Origin: Cytospora piceicola
Lineage: Eukaryota > Ascomycota > Sordariomycetes > Diaporthales > Cytosporaceae
Assembly: GCA_023375675.1 (NCBI GenBank)
Contig: JALQBC010000008.1
Location: 868,001 to 932,000 of the forward strand
DNA: 64,000 bases
Direction of reading: 5' to 3'
Shown: positions 1 through 12,132 of the stretch, piece after piece
How the letters are laid out: each line of letters starts with the position of its first letter
Numbering within the stretch: the stretch's first letter is position 1
Notes under the pieces: generated by a model
What the model saw: the letters and a program-made list of their open reading frames with translations, nothing else
Database searches by the model: none
Told to the model about the DNA's origin: nothing
Made by a program: the position numbers and the translations under genes

Positions 1-3000
1 ATGCTGTTGTACCTGCTTGACGAGAGATGATTGTAGTCCGCGGAACGGATATCCGCCAATAGCATATACTGCGCCCAGATGCACGCGAGAAGGAACCTCC
101 ACCGCGTGGTGAAGTTGCTTCAAGGCTCCAAGGGACAGGCCGGGAAGCGATGGTGAGGAAGGGCTTAACTCCAAGGCACCGAAAACTCTTCCATGTCAGG
201 CTCAAAGAACAATGGCACCATGGACAGCTACATGGAGCTCACGCGCCTTGGGGTTACACGCGGAGACGGGTAGGTGCTTCGTCGGAGGATCTCTGGAATT
301 CCGCAGGCGTCGGTGGAAACACTTTTGAGTTTCCAGATGATAGTTAGCCACCAGTTGCAGCGAGAAGTTCCGCCATTCTGGACGGTGGTAGGATGAGGCT
401 GCCGTGGAGAGCTACTTTCCAGGTTGCGATAATATCGTGCGGCTGAAATTCGGTCGCGAGAATAATTATCCTGTCGTTAAAGCAGGAAGTGCTACAATAT
501 GGCTTAGTTTGGTGACCCTGATTCCCATTCTCGGAAGCTACTCGCAACATCAGTACACTGCTTCGAGCCATCATGGCACAGCATTCCTCGTAACTTACAT
601 GTAGTAACGTGGTGCAGCTGCTTAGGGGCAAAATGCCCACGTGTTTGTGCGCCTCGGCGTTGCGAGCCGCTGTCATAGCTGCGTCCTGCTGCTGCAGTTC
701 CTAGAAGGGACTGATCTCACTTCGTACCTATGATGATGTCTCAAGCCGTACCGTCTGCCGAAAAGCGACGACCACACACGTCTTGTTCTGTTTACGACGG
801 CGGATGAAATAAAAAATAAGTTGTAATCTTTTCAGTGATTTTGGTGACGGGTGTTGGAGACCATGGCCTTTTCCCCGGCAATGCGACCGGCCGTCCGTTC
901 AAGCCTCACGTGGGTTCGAACTGTCTTGTTCCCGGAGGCCTCGGGAGACACTTGGGCATTCTCGTGCGGTGAGGAGGATTGTGCTGTATCTGTGTTGTGT
1001 TGTGCTGGTGGCTTGGACGAGAGCTTCGTCAGACGCAAACGGCGTGCGGGGAACTTCACACCATCACCACCCAAAGCTCTCGATGGACCCCGCCATGCCC
1101 GCCCCAAGTAAGCCACGCAGCAAGTCCTAGAATAGATGGTTTCCGAGTGGCATCAAGTGGCATATAACTGACCATTTGAAGCCCCGTGACTCGAATTAGT
1201 GCCGGCAATCGGCAATTGCCACGAGTTGAAGTTTCCATCAGGACTTCAATGTTCTACCTCCTCTAGTGCCGCCTCCCTATCCCATATTTTTATTGTGTTG
1301 TGCCGCTGTGTATTTCCGGAGCGGAAAATAACAATACCTACAACGGATGATCTCTTGTCGAACCTGACCCCCCACCCACTTTCTCCGAAGCAAACCAACT
1401 CATTGTCACCACGGCAACCAACGATGGAAGTTTTTGAGGAACCCGTGAAAGTTTCAGTATCCCAAAGGCTTCTTGTAGCGGTGACGGCAGAAGCACAAGG
1501 AGCCCTAACCTCAGTCAGGTCTATTACCTGTCATACCAAGTGCATGGTGCCAGTTCGTCCAACGCTAGGATCTCAGACACCGCAGTGGATGATTGTGTCC
1601 AGGCATCTCCAGATCCCACGTCCCACGCCGAGAGTCAATCCACCGGGGGATTCTCCGGTCTGGCCGGTGCCTTCCGGTGGTTCTACAGTATTGCATGATG
1701 GCCACTCTGATTGACATTACACCTGGATGACAGGAGATTCAGCCTGGGTTTTACCGACAAGACATGGCTGGGAGATAGCTGGGCAGTGGACGGACGGTGA
1801 AATTCACCAATCGGAGCCATCTTGCTGCAATGTCTTAGATTCCGTTGGCGTTGTTTGGTTCAGACGGCATCGTGGAAAGGGGACACGGTAAAGATGATAG
1901 AAGGACGGATGTGGGAGTACGGTACGACGGAATACCCGCATTGGGATGAGGTCAGACATCGATTGCTCATCAGGTCCATCTGCCCTGAGGTCTAGAGGGG
2001 GCTCAGTCAGTAGAAGAGGTGGGAATCAGCACGTACGATATACCAGATACAGGCAACGAGCCGATGCTGCATCCCGGAAGTGTTAGATGGTAGGCAGCAT
2101 GTTGCAGATACAATAACCGAGGCGGAAGAACTGCACAGGCTCTTCATGCTTGTAAAAACTACTATCAATTGCATTGGTGCCGCTGCGCACTGCCGGAACC
2201 CAAATGGAACCCAAATGAGTAGAAGGCTTGTAGTTGCATCAATGATGGCTGCATGGGTGTGTGGGTCTGTCACTCGGGGAACGAAGGCCTAAGGGGGCGC
2301 TAACACCTCCGCATTTTGGGGGCATCTGGGGCCTCCCCAAACCCCAGACCCACCAAAGCCCCACTGTGGGTCGGCGAGTTGACTTCAACATTCTACGATG
2401 TGCATCTGGAACGTCGTCCAGGCCCCTGGAGCATCTACAATACTGGTCTGTACTTGTCTCTGAAGACCCAGGATTTTATTTTCATAGTGAGAAGACCATT
2501 CCTGATAGTGTCTTCTTTCTTCTTGCTAGACATAATACCGGAAACAACTCCTTCCTGTGCAGTGATCAAAGTGATATATACCGGCCAGGCTGGGCCTTGA
2601 TCCAACAAGTGATGCTAACCTTCCCAGGTGCCAACACCATCGCTGCATCTGTGCATCTGTGCATCTTATTGACCAGGTGACATTGGAGCTATCGTGTACC
2701 TAGGTACTTACCTATCAAGTCCACGGTTCACCCCCTTCGTCGGCAGCCCTGGAAAAGAAATCCTGACCCACCCAGCATCCTTTAACATTCAAACCTCTCT
2801 CGTTTTATCCTGACCTTCCATACATACCTACCCACATGTGCACCCAATCCCACACTACCTAAAGACATCCTGTTCGGTATTCTTCCTAGGATTTATTCTC
2901 TGCATCATCGATCATCCGTGCAGAGAGATAGAGAAACCGAAACCCAATCAGAGTTGGCCTAGTAAGCTCGACACCACTAATTTCGACAGTTTTCTTCTTG

Positions 3001-3712
3001 GATGGATCTTCAAAACCTTCAGGACAAGTCACCATTGGTATACACCCTCTTCAACCTCGCCCCCCATACACCCTTTCACATCTGAGCAAACAGCAGTCTG
3101 GCCTTGCAAACCCTTCTATGCCGTGGTACCGCTAGCAGGAACACTTGAGTTATTTGAGAACGCACCTCCGTGCCTACCTGTACTGCACAGCGGCCTCGGT
3201 AGTTTCTTCGGTCCATAGTTGATCAACCCCCTCCCGCGATCGTGGGTCTTTGCAAACATCATCTTCTTTCACATTCTCCCTCCTTTACTCTGCACATTTC
3301 TGCATCTCTCCATTCAAGACCATTTTTCTGTGTGTTATTTGTTTACCACATTCCAGTCGTCGGGGAGACTGCGGTGCTTTTTGCAAGGTTACTCATCCAA
3401 CCTTTGTTCGTACTCCCACTGAGCCCATGAACCCAATTACACATCCCCGTCTCCAACTACCGGCGAAACAATTCCAGGGCGGCCAGATGAAGTGTGCTTC
3501 AAGTGAGCCACAGAAAAAACAAAAACTGGTTCTCCCAACATTTCTCATGAAAGCCACCTGTTTACCATATACAGTTTTACTTCCCAGGCCTTAGTTGAGA
3601 TTGATGCAAATACCGACACTGACGTCACCTTAGCACTTGACCGATTTGCGAGCACGACACTCTCAGCATCAGCTTCATCATAAATCTTGAGATAAACACA
3701 TTTCAGACTATC
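1..3712. other. Intergenic, no supported gene
   Basis: No frame here shows a recognisable domain, consistent codon use or a convincing intron chain; the short open frames overlap on both strands and look random. The last kilobase before the MFS gene (about 2,700-3,700) is rich in pyrimidine tracts and CA-type A/C runs, as is common in promoters of filamentous ascomycetes. A TACCTAGGTACTTACCTA-like palindromic stretch lies near 2,697-2,716. A lineage-specific or non-coding transcript cannot be excluded. Confidence 0.5.
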
Positions 3713-5427
3713 ATGGCTGGAAACAACACATCGACAAACATGTCGGACAACGACACGGAGAAGGCCACAGAGAAAGCCACCGAGATCAGCCAAGATTACT
3801 TGGGAACTCTGCGGGACTTGCCACCTGACCCCGACGCTCAACTATCCGACCATGAGCGTGCTGCCATCGACAGGAGGCTGGTTTGGCGCTTGGATCTTAT
3901 GATGATTCCCTGGCTGAGCCTGCTGTACCTCTTGGCCTTTCTCGACCGTACCAACATTGGAAACGCTAAGATCTCTGGTCTTACTAGTCCGCCCGGCCAG
4001 GGAGGCATTGGCCTCACAACCCAGCAGTACAATTCCAGTCTCACCATCTTCTTTGTGTCCTACGCTGTTTTTGAACCTCTGACCAACATCCTCCTGAAAC
4101 GCATGCGTCCTTCGCTCTTTATCCCCATCATTATGTGAGTTCCTACGGCCCTCGACATGGCTTATATAGGGTAATCTGGGCCTGGGGTCCATGAAATGAT
4201 ACTGATTAGAGTCAATAGGGTTGCGTGGGGCTGCTGCATGGTTGGAATGGGTTTTGTTTACAACTGGTCGGGACTGATGGCAGCTCGATGGTTTCTGGGT
4301 CTTGCTGAGGCTGGACTGTTTCCTGGTATCAACTACTATCTATCATGCTGGTACAAGCGAGAAGAGTTTGGCGTTCGAGCAGTAAGTCTCCCCCACTTTT
4401 CGACCTCGCTTGACCCAATGCCAGAAACTGACCACCTCTGCAGGCCATCTTCTTCTCTGCAGCCGCTCTTTCCGGTTCCTTTGGCGGTCTCTTGGCTGCT
4501 GCTATTGAGAAGATGGACGGCGTCGCTAACCGACCTGGCTGGGCCTGGATATTCATTCTCGAGGGAATTGCAACCGTTGTCTTCGGATTCATATCCTTTT
4601 GGATGGTGCACGACTTCCCTGACGATGCCAGGTTTCTCTCGACCGACGATCGCGCCCGCGTCATCCGCCGCCTCAAGCTCGACCAGCAATCATCAGCCTT
4701 GCACGAGGAGTTCACTATGAGGTACTTCTGGCAGAGTTGGTACGACTGGAAGATGTGGGTCGGGATGGTGATTTATATGGGTTGCGACATGCCTCTTTAC
4801 GCCTTCAGTCTCTTTCTCCCCACCATCGTCAAGAATCTTAAGCTTCCCGGCACCTCGGGCACGGCAATGCATTCCACCGTCATGTCACAGCTATACACGG
4901 TCCCGCCGTATGCAGTTGCGGCCATCATGACCGTTGTCATCGGGTTTGTGGCTGATCGTACCAAGGCCCGTGGCCTCTGCAACATTTGCGTCTCCATTGT
5001 GGGAATCGCCGGTTTTGCGATGCTCCTTGCCACTTCCGACCCCGGGGTACAGTACGCGGGCACTTTCCTCGGCGCCCTTGGCATCTACCCTTGCATAGCC
5101 AATACCATTACCTGGATGGCGAACAATATCGAGGGCGTGTACAAGCGCGGCGTCGTCCTGGGATTTGTCATCGGCTGGGGCAACCTGAACGGAATTGTTT
5201 CTTCCAATATATTCTTCCATGGGGACCGATACTTCCAGGGCCACGGTATAATCCTTGCCTACATGGTGATATTCTTACTAGGAGGGTCAATATTCATGAC
5301 GGTTGGTCTTCGCCGCGAGAACAAGAAGCGCCGGGATGGTAAGCGCGACAACTGGGCCGTGGGCAAGTCTGAGAAGGAGCTGGAGCAGATGGGTGACCAG
5401 CGACCCGACTTCTTCTACACAATCTAG
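3713..5427 (+). CDS. MFS permease, anion:cation symporter (allantoate/nicotinate permease-like)
   Basis: Plasma-membrane transporter of the major facilitator superfamily, resembling the fungal DAL5/TNA1-type ACS family that imports organic anions such as allantoate, nicotinate or vitamins. Three exons join in frame: 3,713-4,134, 4,219-4,381 and 4,444-5,427, with introns of 84 and 62 nt (donors GTGAGT and GTAAGT, acceptors ATAG and GCAG), giving 522 residues, the usual family length. The N-terminal tail is acidic and threonine-rich. The first membrane helix is followed by LDRTNIGNAKISGL, the typical ACS motif, and the end of exon 2 carries RWFLGLAEAGLFPGINYYLS. About twelve hydrophobic segments can be followed, with a charged central loop and a basic C-terminal tail. 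The substrate cannot be told from sequence. The frame is intact and the gene looks functional. It reads away from the left edge and has no obvious partner. Confidence 0.93.
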
Positions 5428-7671
5428 AGGCCAAAGGTTCATTGACAGGACACGATCGTGATGGGATTGGTCTATACGTCTTACACAGACAAAAGTCTGT
5501 ATTTTGTTTTACTTCACTTTTCACATTCTACGCTGGTTCTGTCGGCATCGACATAATTGGGTTAGGTCGAGATCCTTGCACACTCGCAGGATCACTTTCA
5601 GGGCCTCAACATGGTACCTCATCCTTGAAGACGAACGAGCTCAAGGACATCGGGAAACGGGATACTTTGGGGAGCTTTCTGGACCGGTCTCAGCCCTCTG
5701 CAAAACCCCACTGGAGAACTTTCGACGTCGATCCGCTGTGGATCCGTCTGTTACCTTCTCTGAGTATGAAGTCTATTTTCTGCGTTGATCGATTTAAAGC
5801 ACTGTTTACTGTTGGACTACGTGGAAGCTACTATTCCCCCTCCACTCTCGAATTTTCTACTGCCGTCAAAGGGAGTCCACCACAGCTTGGTGTTGGCGGC
5901 GTTCTCATCTAACATCTCGGTTGCCTCACTGCGCAATTACGGCCTATGATTGCTGAGGTTCAACCCTGCCGGTTTTTCCAAGGGGATCAAGTGTTTCTGT
6001 ACATAATTTCATGAGGGTTGAATATCTGGAACTGGATGTCGTGCCTAGGAAGGACAGAAATTGTACATAAAACTATGGAGTGCTTCACCATGTCCTGCGA
6101 TGGTTGCAAGATATTTGATTCGGTAGGCTTCGAATTCAGGGTCCAATAAATGAAGCCTTTATTGTAGCTAATTTCTCCGAGCTTCAATTAGAGCCTGTCT
6201 CGAAGTATCACGACCTAAGCGAGTGGAAAGCCAAGGGAGCACAGAGGTAGCCAGCATCATCCGACCTGCGGGGGCCTACTATGACTGGATGCCGTGTTGC
6301 CCCGGGAGCACATGTACCTGCCTCGCAATATCCACAGGGCTGTTTTAATGTAATTCGGAGAATTCTTACCATGTTGATGGGGCGACCTGTCTCGGAAGGT
6401 TGGCGGGGTGGATAGGTGATACTGTGCATGTCCAAGGTATGGGTAAGTAGTGATTCGCAGCAAGGTTTAGTAAGAGGTTTCAACTTGGTACTCAAACTTA
6501 CAAACAACTCAACCGATCATGCTTGCGTCGTGAGATGTTAAACGGTAGCAAACATCTCTGCCTACTCCCACTTTTCGGTGATACTGGACCGTCGGGTAGA
6601 AAGACTGCCTGCGGCTGGCCCCATTACTCCGCGAGAGGGGAAGTGAACGGAGATAGGCACACCGTTGAATTTCAGCTTATCGTCCGTTGATGCAGGTCGC
6701 TGTCCACGTTTGTCATGCTTTAGAGCGCTTTCGGTAAAGTAATCACTTGCAGTGGTAAAATTAGAATCGCACATAAGGAGTACAGATCCGCGCGGTTTGC
6801 TTGGTGAGGGTGGTGACATGTAACAGAAGATGCTGTTACGTCTGAGTTTGGTGTACAGTTTCCACTCACTGGAATTAGATAAGGACTGATATGCGGTAGC
6901 ATCGATTCAGAATGTTTGTGATTTTCTGTGATATATCGAGGATTTAATAACTATTAATGATCGGCAACTGTGATTAATATCACAAGGCCTACAGAGTCTC
7001 GCCCTCAGGCCTACCACCATGATTATTCACCTTTGATACTCAAGACTTACATCCATCTAACTATTATCTTTCTAGTTCCCCTATATTTCTCACCATTCTG
7101 GCTCTATAATCGAGGTATTTAGTAACCTATGACATGCGGACTACTGGAAGGCTTTTCAAAGTATAAATTGCAGAATATAAACACGTAATTAATAATGTGA
7201 AGTTATCGGGATAGGAGGACAGAACTTTACCCAAGTAGTCAGGGACCTGCATCGTGCTTCAGTCATAGTTGATGGGATCACAGGCAGATGATTTTTCATT
7301 CATTCATAAGTCTAGTAACCCCTCTGATTTTTTTTTCATTGATTCTTAAGTCTAGTAACCCCTCTGAATCCATTTCTATCGTGGTTTTACTGTACATCCT
7401 GAAACCATTCTGCCCCCAAGAGGGTTATTGACACCATCTCTGCTATATGAGTTATAGACTTCGGAGATAATGACGCGTGATACTGTTCCTTCTCTTCGTA
7501 CAAAACGACACCAAATCTGGATCTAAACATCTGAAACCAAAGGTATCTTGTGTGCCTCCAATGTCCGACATTGACCGAGTCTAAAGCCACTGATCTAAAG
7601 CCGCGTCTGAACATCATTCACGGCTTGTAAAGACCGGTGGTGCCACGCCGCATGTCAGGTCTGGTAACATC
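5428..7671. other. Intergenic, no supported gene
   Basis: About 2.2 kb between the 3' end of the permease gene and the 3' end of the glycosyltransferase relic. Short overlapping open frames only, none with a recognisable domain. AT content rises around 6,900-7,200. A short direct duplication lies at 7,291-7,368 and is listed separately. Confidence 0.5.
7291..7368. repeat. Two-copy direct repeat ending CTAGTAACCCCTCTGA
   Basis: Two adjacent copies of roughly 37-40 bp. Each is a T-run, then CATTCAT/CATTGAT, then AAGTCTAGTAACCCCTCTGA. The second half is identical in both copies and the first half differs by a longer T-run and two substitutions. It looks like a local slippage or tandem duplication; no function is implied. 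Confidence 0.8.
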
Positions 7672-9018
7672 CTAAAAATTCTCCTTCTCGATGTTTTTGA
7701 CCGATGCCATCTCCGTCAAGGCAAGGTTGCGTCCGTTCCAGGTGTGGTCCCAGAAGGTGAGGCCACAGTAGAACTTGACCAAGGAATGCCAGTACGCATA
7801 GGCGAGATATCCAGGCAGCCAGACCAGATCAGACGGGTGGTCCCAGAAGTGCGGCGCGATGCTGACCATCTTGGAGCCCAGGATCCACAACACCATGAGC
7901 CCCAGAAGCAGGGCAGGCCGGCCAGCCTCGACGTAGAAGCTGGTACGGGCCAGCGACCAGACGAGCAGGGGGTCCCAGACAAGGGCGAAGTTGACCAGGC
8001 TCGAGATGTAGATAGCGTAGACGCTCCAGGGGAAGTTGCGCCAGGTGTGCCACCGCCGGAGACTCGCGAAGTTGCTGCGCCAGGTAGTCCGGGTCTAGCG
8101 GAGGACCTGTCCGTGGAACTTGCGGGGGTCGCCGAGGGGCGTGACGATCTGGCACTCGGGCGTGTACTGGATGCGGACCTTCCAGCCGTTGCGCAGGACC
8201 CAGCGCGTGATGTAGTTGTCGTCGTCCGGGTTGAGGGGCCCGAGGAGGCCGAAGAGGAACGACTCGTGCTGGAAGCCGGCGCGGAAATCCTCGTTGTGGA
8301 GAATTTCGGTGCGGATGGCCGAAGTCCGGCCGGAGACGACGAAGACGCCGCCATCGATGTAGGGCTGGGAGCGGATATGAAAGTTGTGCCGGACGAGGTA
8401 GATGCAGGCGAGGAAGTTGGTATAGGAAGCCCAGAGGCCGCCGGCTGTGTCCCTGATGACTTTCTTGTTGGTGCCCACGAAACCGACCTTGGGGTCCTCG
8501 AATGCGGCGAGGAGTGACTTGAGGAAGGACGTGCCCCAGTAGACGTGGTCGTCTACGCAGATAGTGATGGGTGTAATTCTCGAGTCGATCTTGCTGCTTG
8601 CAAGGGACACTTGCTTTCTCTTGTTGGCTTGGTTCGTCTTGACGACAAGGAACTCAGTGCTAGGGAACCGAGACTGGAAGTTGTGGGTTTTGAGGGTTTC
8701 CAGGACATCTTGGTAGAGCTTCATTCCAACTGTCGAAATAACGAGGAGTCGCGGTTGATTGGAGAGTACAGTCTCGCAACAGTGGAGGAAAGCCTGAGTG
8801 TTAGGTGCCACTGTCGGGATAATCACCGCAACATTGTTGCTAGTATAGCGAGGCTTCTCCTTCACCTGTGCTGGCTTGTAGAGAAAGATTCCAGTGATAG
8901 TGTGGACAATGAAGCGGAGGTATCGGAAGAAGAAGAGTAGCATGAATATGAGGTCGGCGTTGGTGAATCGTGGCGCGTCGCCAGGGCCAGTAGCGAATAT
9001 GAGAGAAGCTGGCTCCAT
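7672..9018 (-). pseudogene. Family-2 glycosyltransferase (Cps1/GT2 type) with nonsense codon at QxxRW
   Basis: One frame of 449 codons starting at 9,018 encodes a membrane glycosyltransferase of family 2, like the fungal GT2/Cps1 proteins related to hyaluronan and cellulose synthases that make an extracellular polysaccharide. There is a hydrophobic N-terminal segment (about residues 24-48), the sheet segment NVAVIIPTV, the DD of ICVDDHVYW, the acceptor-side YIDGGVFVVSG, the acidic NPDDDNY, and C-terminal membrane segments (WSVYAIYISSLVNFALVWD and later). Codon 308 (8,095-8,097) is TAG exactly where the family has the Trp of QxxRW: the frame reads QVLR-stop-TRTTWRS, then continues without shift for 140 codons to 7,672. 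A TGG to TAG change is a CpA to TpA transition on the other strand. The protein would lose its product-binding motif and C-terminal pore helices, so it is probably a null allele; a sequencing error is the alternative. Confidence 0.85.
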
Positions 9019-10590
9019 AGTTGGCAGCGAGATGAGTGCTTGGGAATACTATGTTGTCGGTGGTTCCCAAGAAGAGGAGGCTCTTGCTGAGAGATTACCA
9101 GTTCGCTGATAACTTAGGATGCCTTCCAAGGTGGATTACCTGGGATTGTGCTAATAGTAGAACTGAAGGTGTATATTTATAGATATGCGAGAAGGGTGCG
9201 AAAGAAGGGAGACGGAAATACTTTATACCCCATAAGCACCAGCATGTGCATTGAAGACTTAAAGTGCGTAACTAAGTATTCCCTTAGGCTAAGTGGGGCC
9301 ATTTCTGCGAATTTCTTTATATTCTACATACAATAAGATCAAAGGTCAGAGGACTCGTCTTGGATAGGGCATTCGACTGAGAACTATTATTGGTTCTGGC
9401 CAGGGGAAGTTAACAATCATCATTGAAAAGAGGAGCATTGTTCTCAATTGACCGAGGCCTCAGCCGTGCGGATCAACAAGGCCATAATATCAATGAATTG
9501 TCCTTTTTCCTAGTCAAGTAAGGCTTTCAATGTTGACAATGGCTTTTTTGATTGTTGAGTTCGGTACGTGGGGGAGACACATAGTTATGAAGTCCACTCC
9601 TCATCCAACTTGCCAATACTCCTCTTGTATCCTTGGAAACAGTCGTTATGTCCCGCATCGACAGACTGGTCGAGCGTGAGGGTCGGGTACGGTTTCTCAT
9701 CCCGTCCTGCAGAGAAGGGTCACTGTTTATCAGAGACGCGGTAGGTGTTGTGGCACGCACGGGTATCAAGGCGGAGTTGGGGCGTTATGTTGTAGCGATA
9801 AAATACATCCATTTATGCAATCACATCAATTGATGTGTATTGTGTAGCTTTATCGTTCCGCTATCCGTTCAGATGTTTATCCTCTCAGATCGAGAAAACC
9901 GTCCCATTCCCATGTGAATCCCATCCCGAAAGCGTTAAGATAGCTCTGGGAACTGTTTTTCAGAACCACGAAGTAAGGAAGCGGGGCTGAGATGGTAGCA
10001 GCTGCTACCATGTTCCACAGGTAGGAGAGCCATTTCCATCATCATATTCTACAGATTCAAGTGCTTTCTGACTTTCAGGGAAGGTTATTGGGGTATGCAA
10101 GACCAGACGGATTCCTTTAGGGTACATATGTACTTGTACACATATTGAAGACTTTTGGCGGCATATTTCAGACGTATGTTACCCTAGGGTAGCATACCTG
10201 AGTAGCGAAAAGATTAAAGACTCCAAAGCTATGTTGACGAACCTAAGAGACTAGCCATCGCCATCTCGATTAGATGGAGTGGCAATAGTACTCGCACTGA
10301 TATATCTGACTACTTAGGTAAGTCTTCTTGGCCAGCTGAAACTGACGTCTCTGTTTCGAACAATGATGCTTGGTTGGCTCAGCCTTTGCCGTCTCAGTCG
10401 CAGTAACATTGTTAATGGACCCAGTCGCCACGGCGGCTACAGATGAGGGGAGGCCACTGTCGCCGACGAGCTGTATAATGGAGGATACCGGCTCGCTCAC
10501 AGCGGCGACGGCGATAGGTACCATGGACAAGAAGGTAGCGATCAGAACAGCTGAGGATGATGCGACAGATACAACGACCTACGTCATTGA
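9019..10590. other. Intergenic, no supported gene
   Basis: About 1.6 kb upstream of the glycosyltransferase relic and downstream of the secreted-protein gene. I see no conserved frame. It holds a perfect 20-bp palindrome (9,992-10,011) and a TACCCTAGGGTA palindrome near 10,180. In the part nearest 10,590 an open minus-strand stretch continues, after two stops, in the frame of the secreted-protein gene; this is discussed in the findings. Confidence 0.5.
9992..10011. repeat. Perfect 20-bp palindrome
   Basis: ATGGTAGCAG is followed directly by its reverse complement CTGCTACCAT with no spacer. It lies in intergenic DNA about 1 kb upstream of the start of the glycosyltransferase relic. It could be a dimeric-regulator binding site or chance; nothing else supports either reading. 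Confidence 0.85.
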
Positions 10591-12132
10591 TTAAGCAGCA
10601 GCAGCCGAAGGGGCAGAGCTGGAAGAAGACTTGCCCGAGGAGGATGAGCTGCCCAAGCTCATGCAAGCAAAGCTCATCTTGGTGACGTTGGTAGCGGTAT
10701 AGCCCCAGCCAACAACACCACTCAGGTCCCAGTCCATGCTAGGGGGGCCCACATAGGGCCAGCAGATACGGCCGTCGTTCATAGTGACCATGTCACCAGC
10801 CACAAGGACATCCATGCTCACCAACGGCTCGCCAACAAGAGTCCCATTGCCATCATTGGTAACAAGCTGGTAGTACGCGCCAGTGAAGGTACCGCGGCAG
10901 CCCATAGCGACGTACTCGCAGAAGGGATCCGCAATCTCCTCCCAGGTGACGAGAGCATGGGTGCCGTCAAAGGTCGCCACGTGCGCGTTGCTCTGGTCAG
11001 CAGTAGAGCCGGTGGTTACCCAGTTCACCTGCGAGTCGCCCGACGAGGCACCCACCTCACTAGAAGCCTGCTGCCCAGCCAGGGTGTACTTATCAGAGAG
11101 AGTAGCGATAGCGACGTTCCGGCCGTTGGTGCGGTTCTGCGCGTTGGTGTATCCAGCCCCCATCCACTCATTCTCCGTGAGGTCCACGGCGCCACGTGAC
11201 ACCCACGCGAAGATATACGCATCGCTCTCCTGGAATCGCGCCAGGTTGCTGAAGGACCCGGACATGCCCCCCATGGGCTCGCCGTCCGCGCCGTTGGTGG
11301 TGTTCTCGTTGGAGACCTTGACGCTCGTCGTGTACATGCCCTGGCCGTTGGTGTTGAGCCAGATGGCGCCCTGGTCCTCGGCGCAGACGCTCGCGTACGG
11401 CGCGGCGTCGGCGGCCTCCAGCGCGATGCCCGTGTTGTGGCTGCACCCCCAGTCGGAGCTGGCCCCCGCGATGGTGACGATGCCCCCGGTGGCGTCCTCG
11501 ACGTAGCGGATGGTGTCTCCATAATGGCCGTCTGCGTCGCCGCTGTAGGCGGTCACGACGGTGTAGGCGGCGTATCGGCCGGTGGAGTTGCTGTAGACGA
11601 GGTCCCCGTTCATGTCAGGGGCGGCCATGTTACCCATGCTGTTCGTGACGTCCGGGCCGCCGAGCCAGGTCTTCCAAAGCTGGGTGCCGGAGGCGTCGAA
11701 TCGGTAAAGCACAGGGACAGGGGTGTTGTCTGGAGGGGCGTCGGTCGTGCCGGAGGGCATGGCCTCGTTCGTCAGCAAGGCGAAGCCGTCATCTTGAGCT
11801 ACCAAGCCGCCAGCCTCTTTGCCACCGGGAATGGTGACGACAGTGCCCGTGGCCTTGAAGGTGGTGGGATCAAGTGGCTGGACATGCACTCCAGTCTCAG
11901 ATCCGTCGAGATAGGCGAGGTATGCGACATCTCCCGAAGGAGACACTGCGAATGGCGTGCGACGGTGGTGCACGTAGCCGGTCCAGTAGGCAGCCTTGAC
12001 GGGGTTAAAGTTGCTCGAGAGAGTAAGGGCATTGGCATACGACTCCAGAGACGAGTTTGTGAGGCCCTGCGCCGCCACGGATCCAGCTAGGGAGAGGAGG
12101 GTGGGAAAGAATGACAATAGCGACTGTTTCAT
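10591..12132 (-). CDS. Secreted conserved fungal protein of unknown function
   Basis: Single-exon gene of 513 residues. I place the start at the second Met (12,132), because the protein then opens with a clear signal peptide (MKQSLLSFFPTLLSLAGSVA, cleavage likely near AQG); the frame is open 15 codons further upstream without adding anything signal-like. The mature part is rich in Gly, Asn, Thr and Trp, with segments such as YVHHRRTPFAVSPSGDVAYL and DGRICWPYV that suggest repeated beta-sheet blades (propeller-like; an inference). There are several N-glycosylation sequons (NSS, NST, NRT, NGT, NVT) and a few Cys. The C-terminus is a Ser/Ala-rich low-complexity tail, as in cell-wall or secreted fungal proteins. 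I know of similar uncharacterised proteins in filamentous ascomycetes but no assigned activity. Confidence 0.85.
   Translation of the reverse strand: MKQSLLSFFPTLLSLAGSVAAQGLTNSSLESYANALTLSSNFNPVKAAYWTGYVHHRRTPFAVSPSGDVAYLAYLDGSETGVHVQPLDPTTFKATGTVVTIPGGKEAGGLVAQDDGFALLTNEAMPSGTTDAPPDNTPVPVLYRFDASGTQLWKTWLGGPDVTNSMGNMAAPDMNGDLVYSNSTGRYAAYTVVTAYSGDADGHYGDTIRYVEDATGGIVTIAGASSDWGCSHNTGIALEAADAAPYASVCAEDQGAIWLNTNGQGMYTTSVKVSNENTTNGADGEPMGGMSGSFSNLARFQESDAYIFAWVSRGAVDLTENEWMGAGYTNAQNRTNGRNVAIATLSDKYTLAGQQASSEVGASSGDSQVNWVTTGSTADQSNAHVATFDGTHALVTWEEIADPFCEYVAMGCRGTFTGAYYQLVTNDGNGTLVGEPLVSMDVLVAGDMVTMNDGRICWPYVGPPSMDWDLSGVVGWGYTATNVTKMSFACMSLGSSSSSGKSSSSSAPSAAAA

Noticed and set aside
344..676. 110-codon minus-strand frame near the left edge
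   Set aside because: No domain, an overlapping frame on the other strand, and no plausible intron chain.
7744..8517. 257-codon plus-strand frame rich in Glu, Val, Asp and Gly
   Set aside because: Antisense shadow of the GC-rich glycosyltransferase gene.
11437..12090. 217-codon plus-strand frame and other long frames opposite the secreted-protein gene
   Set aside because: Antisense shadows created by high third-position GC; no signal peptide or domain.
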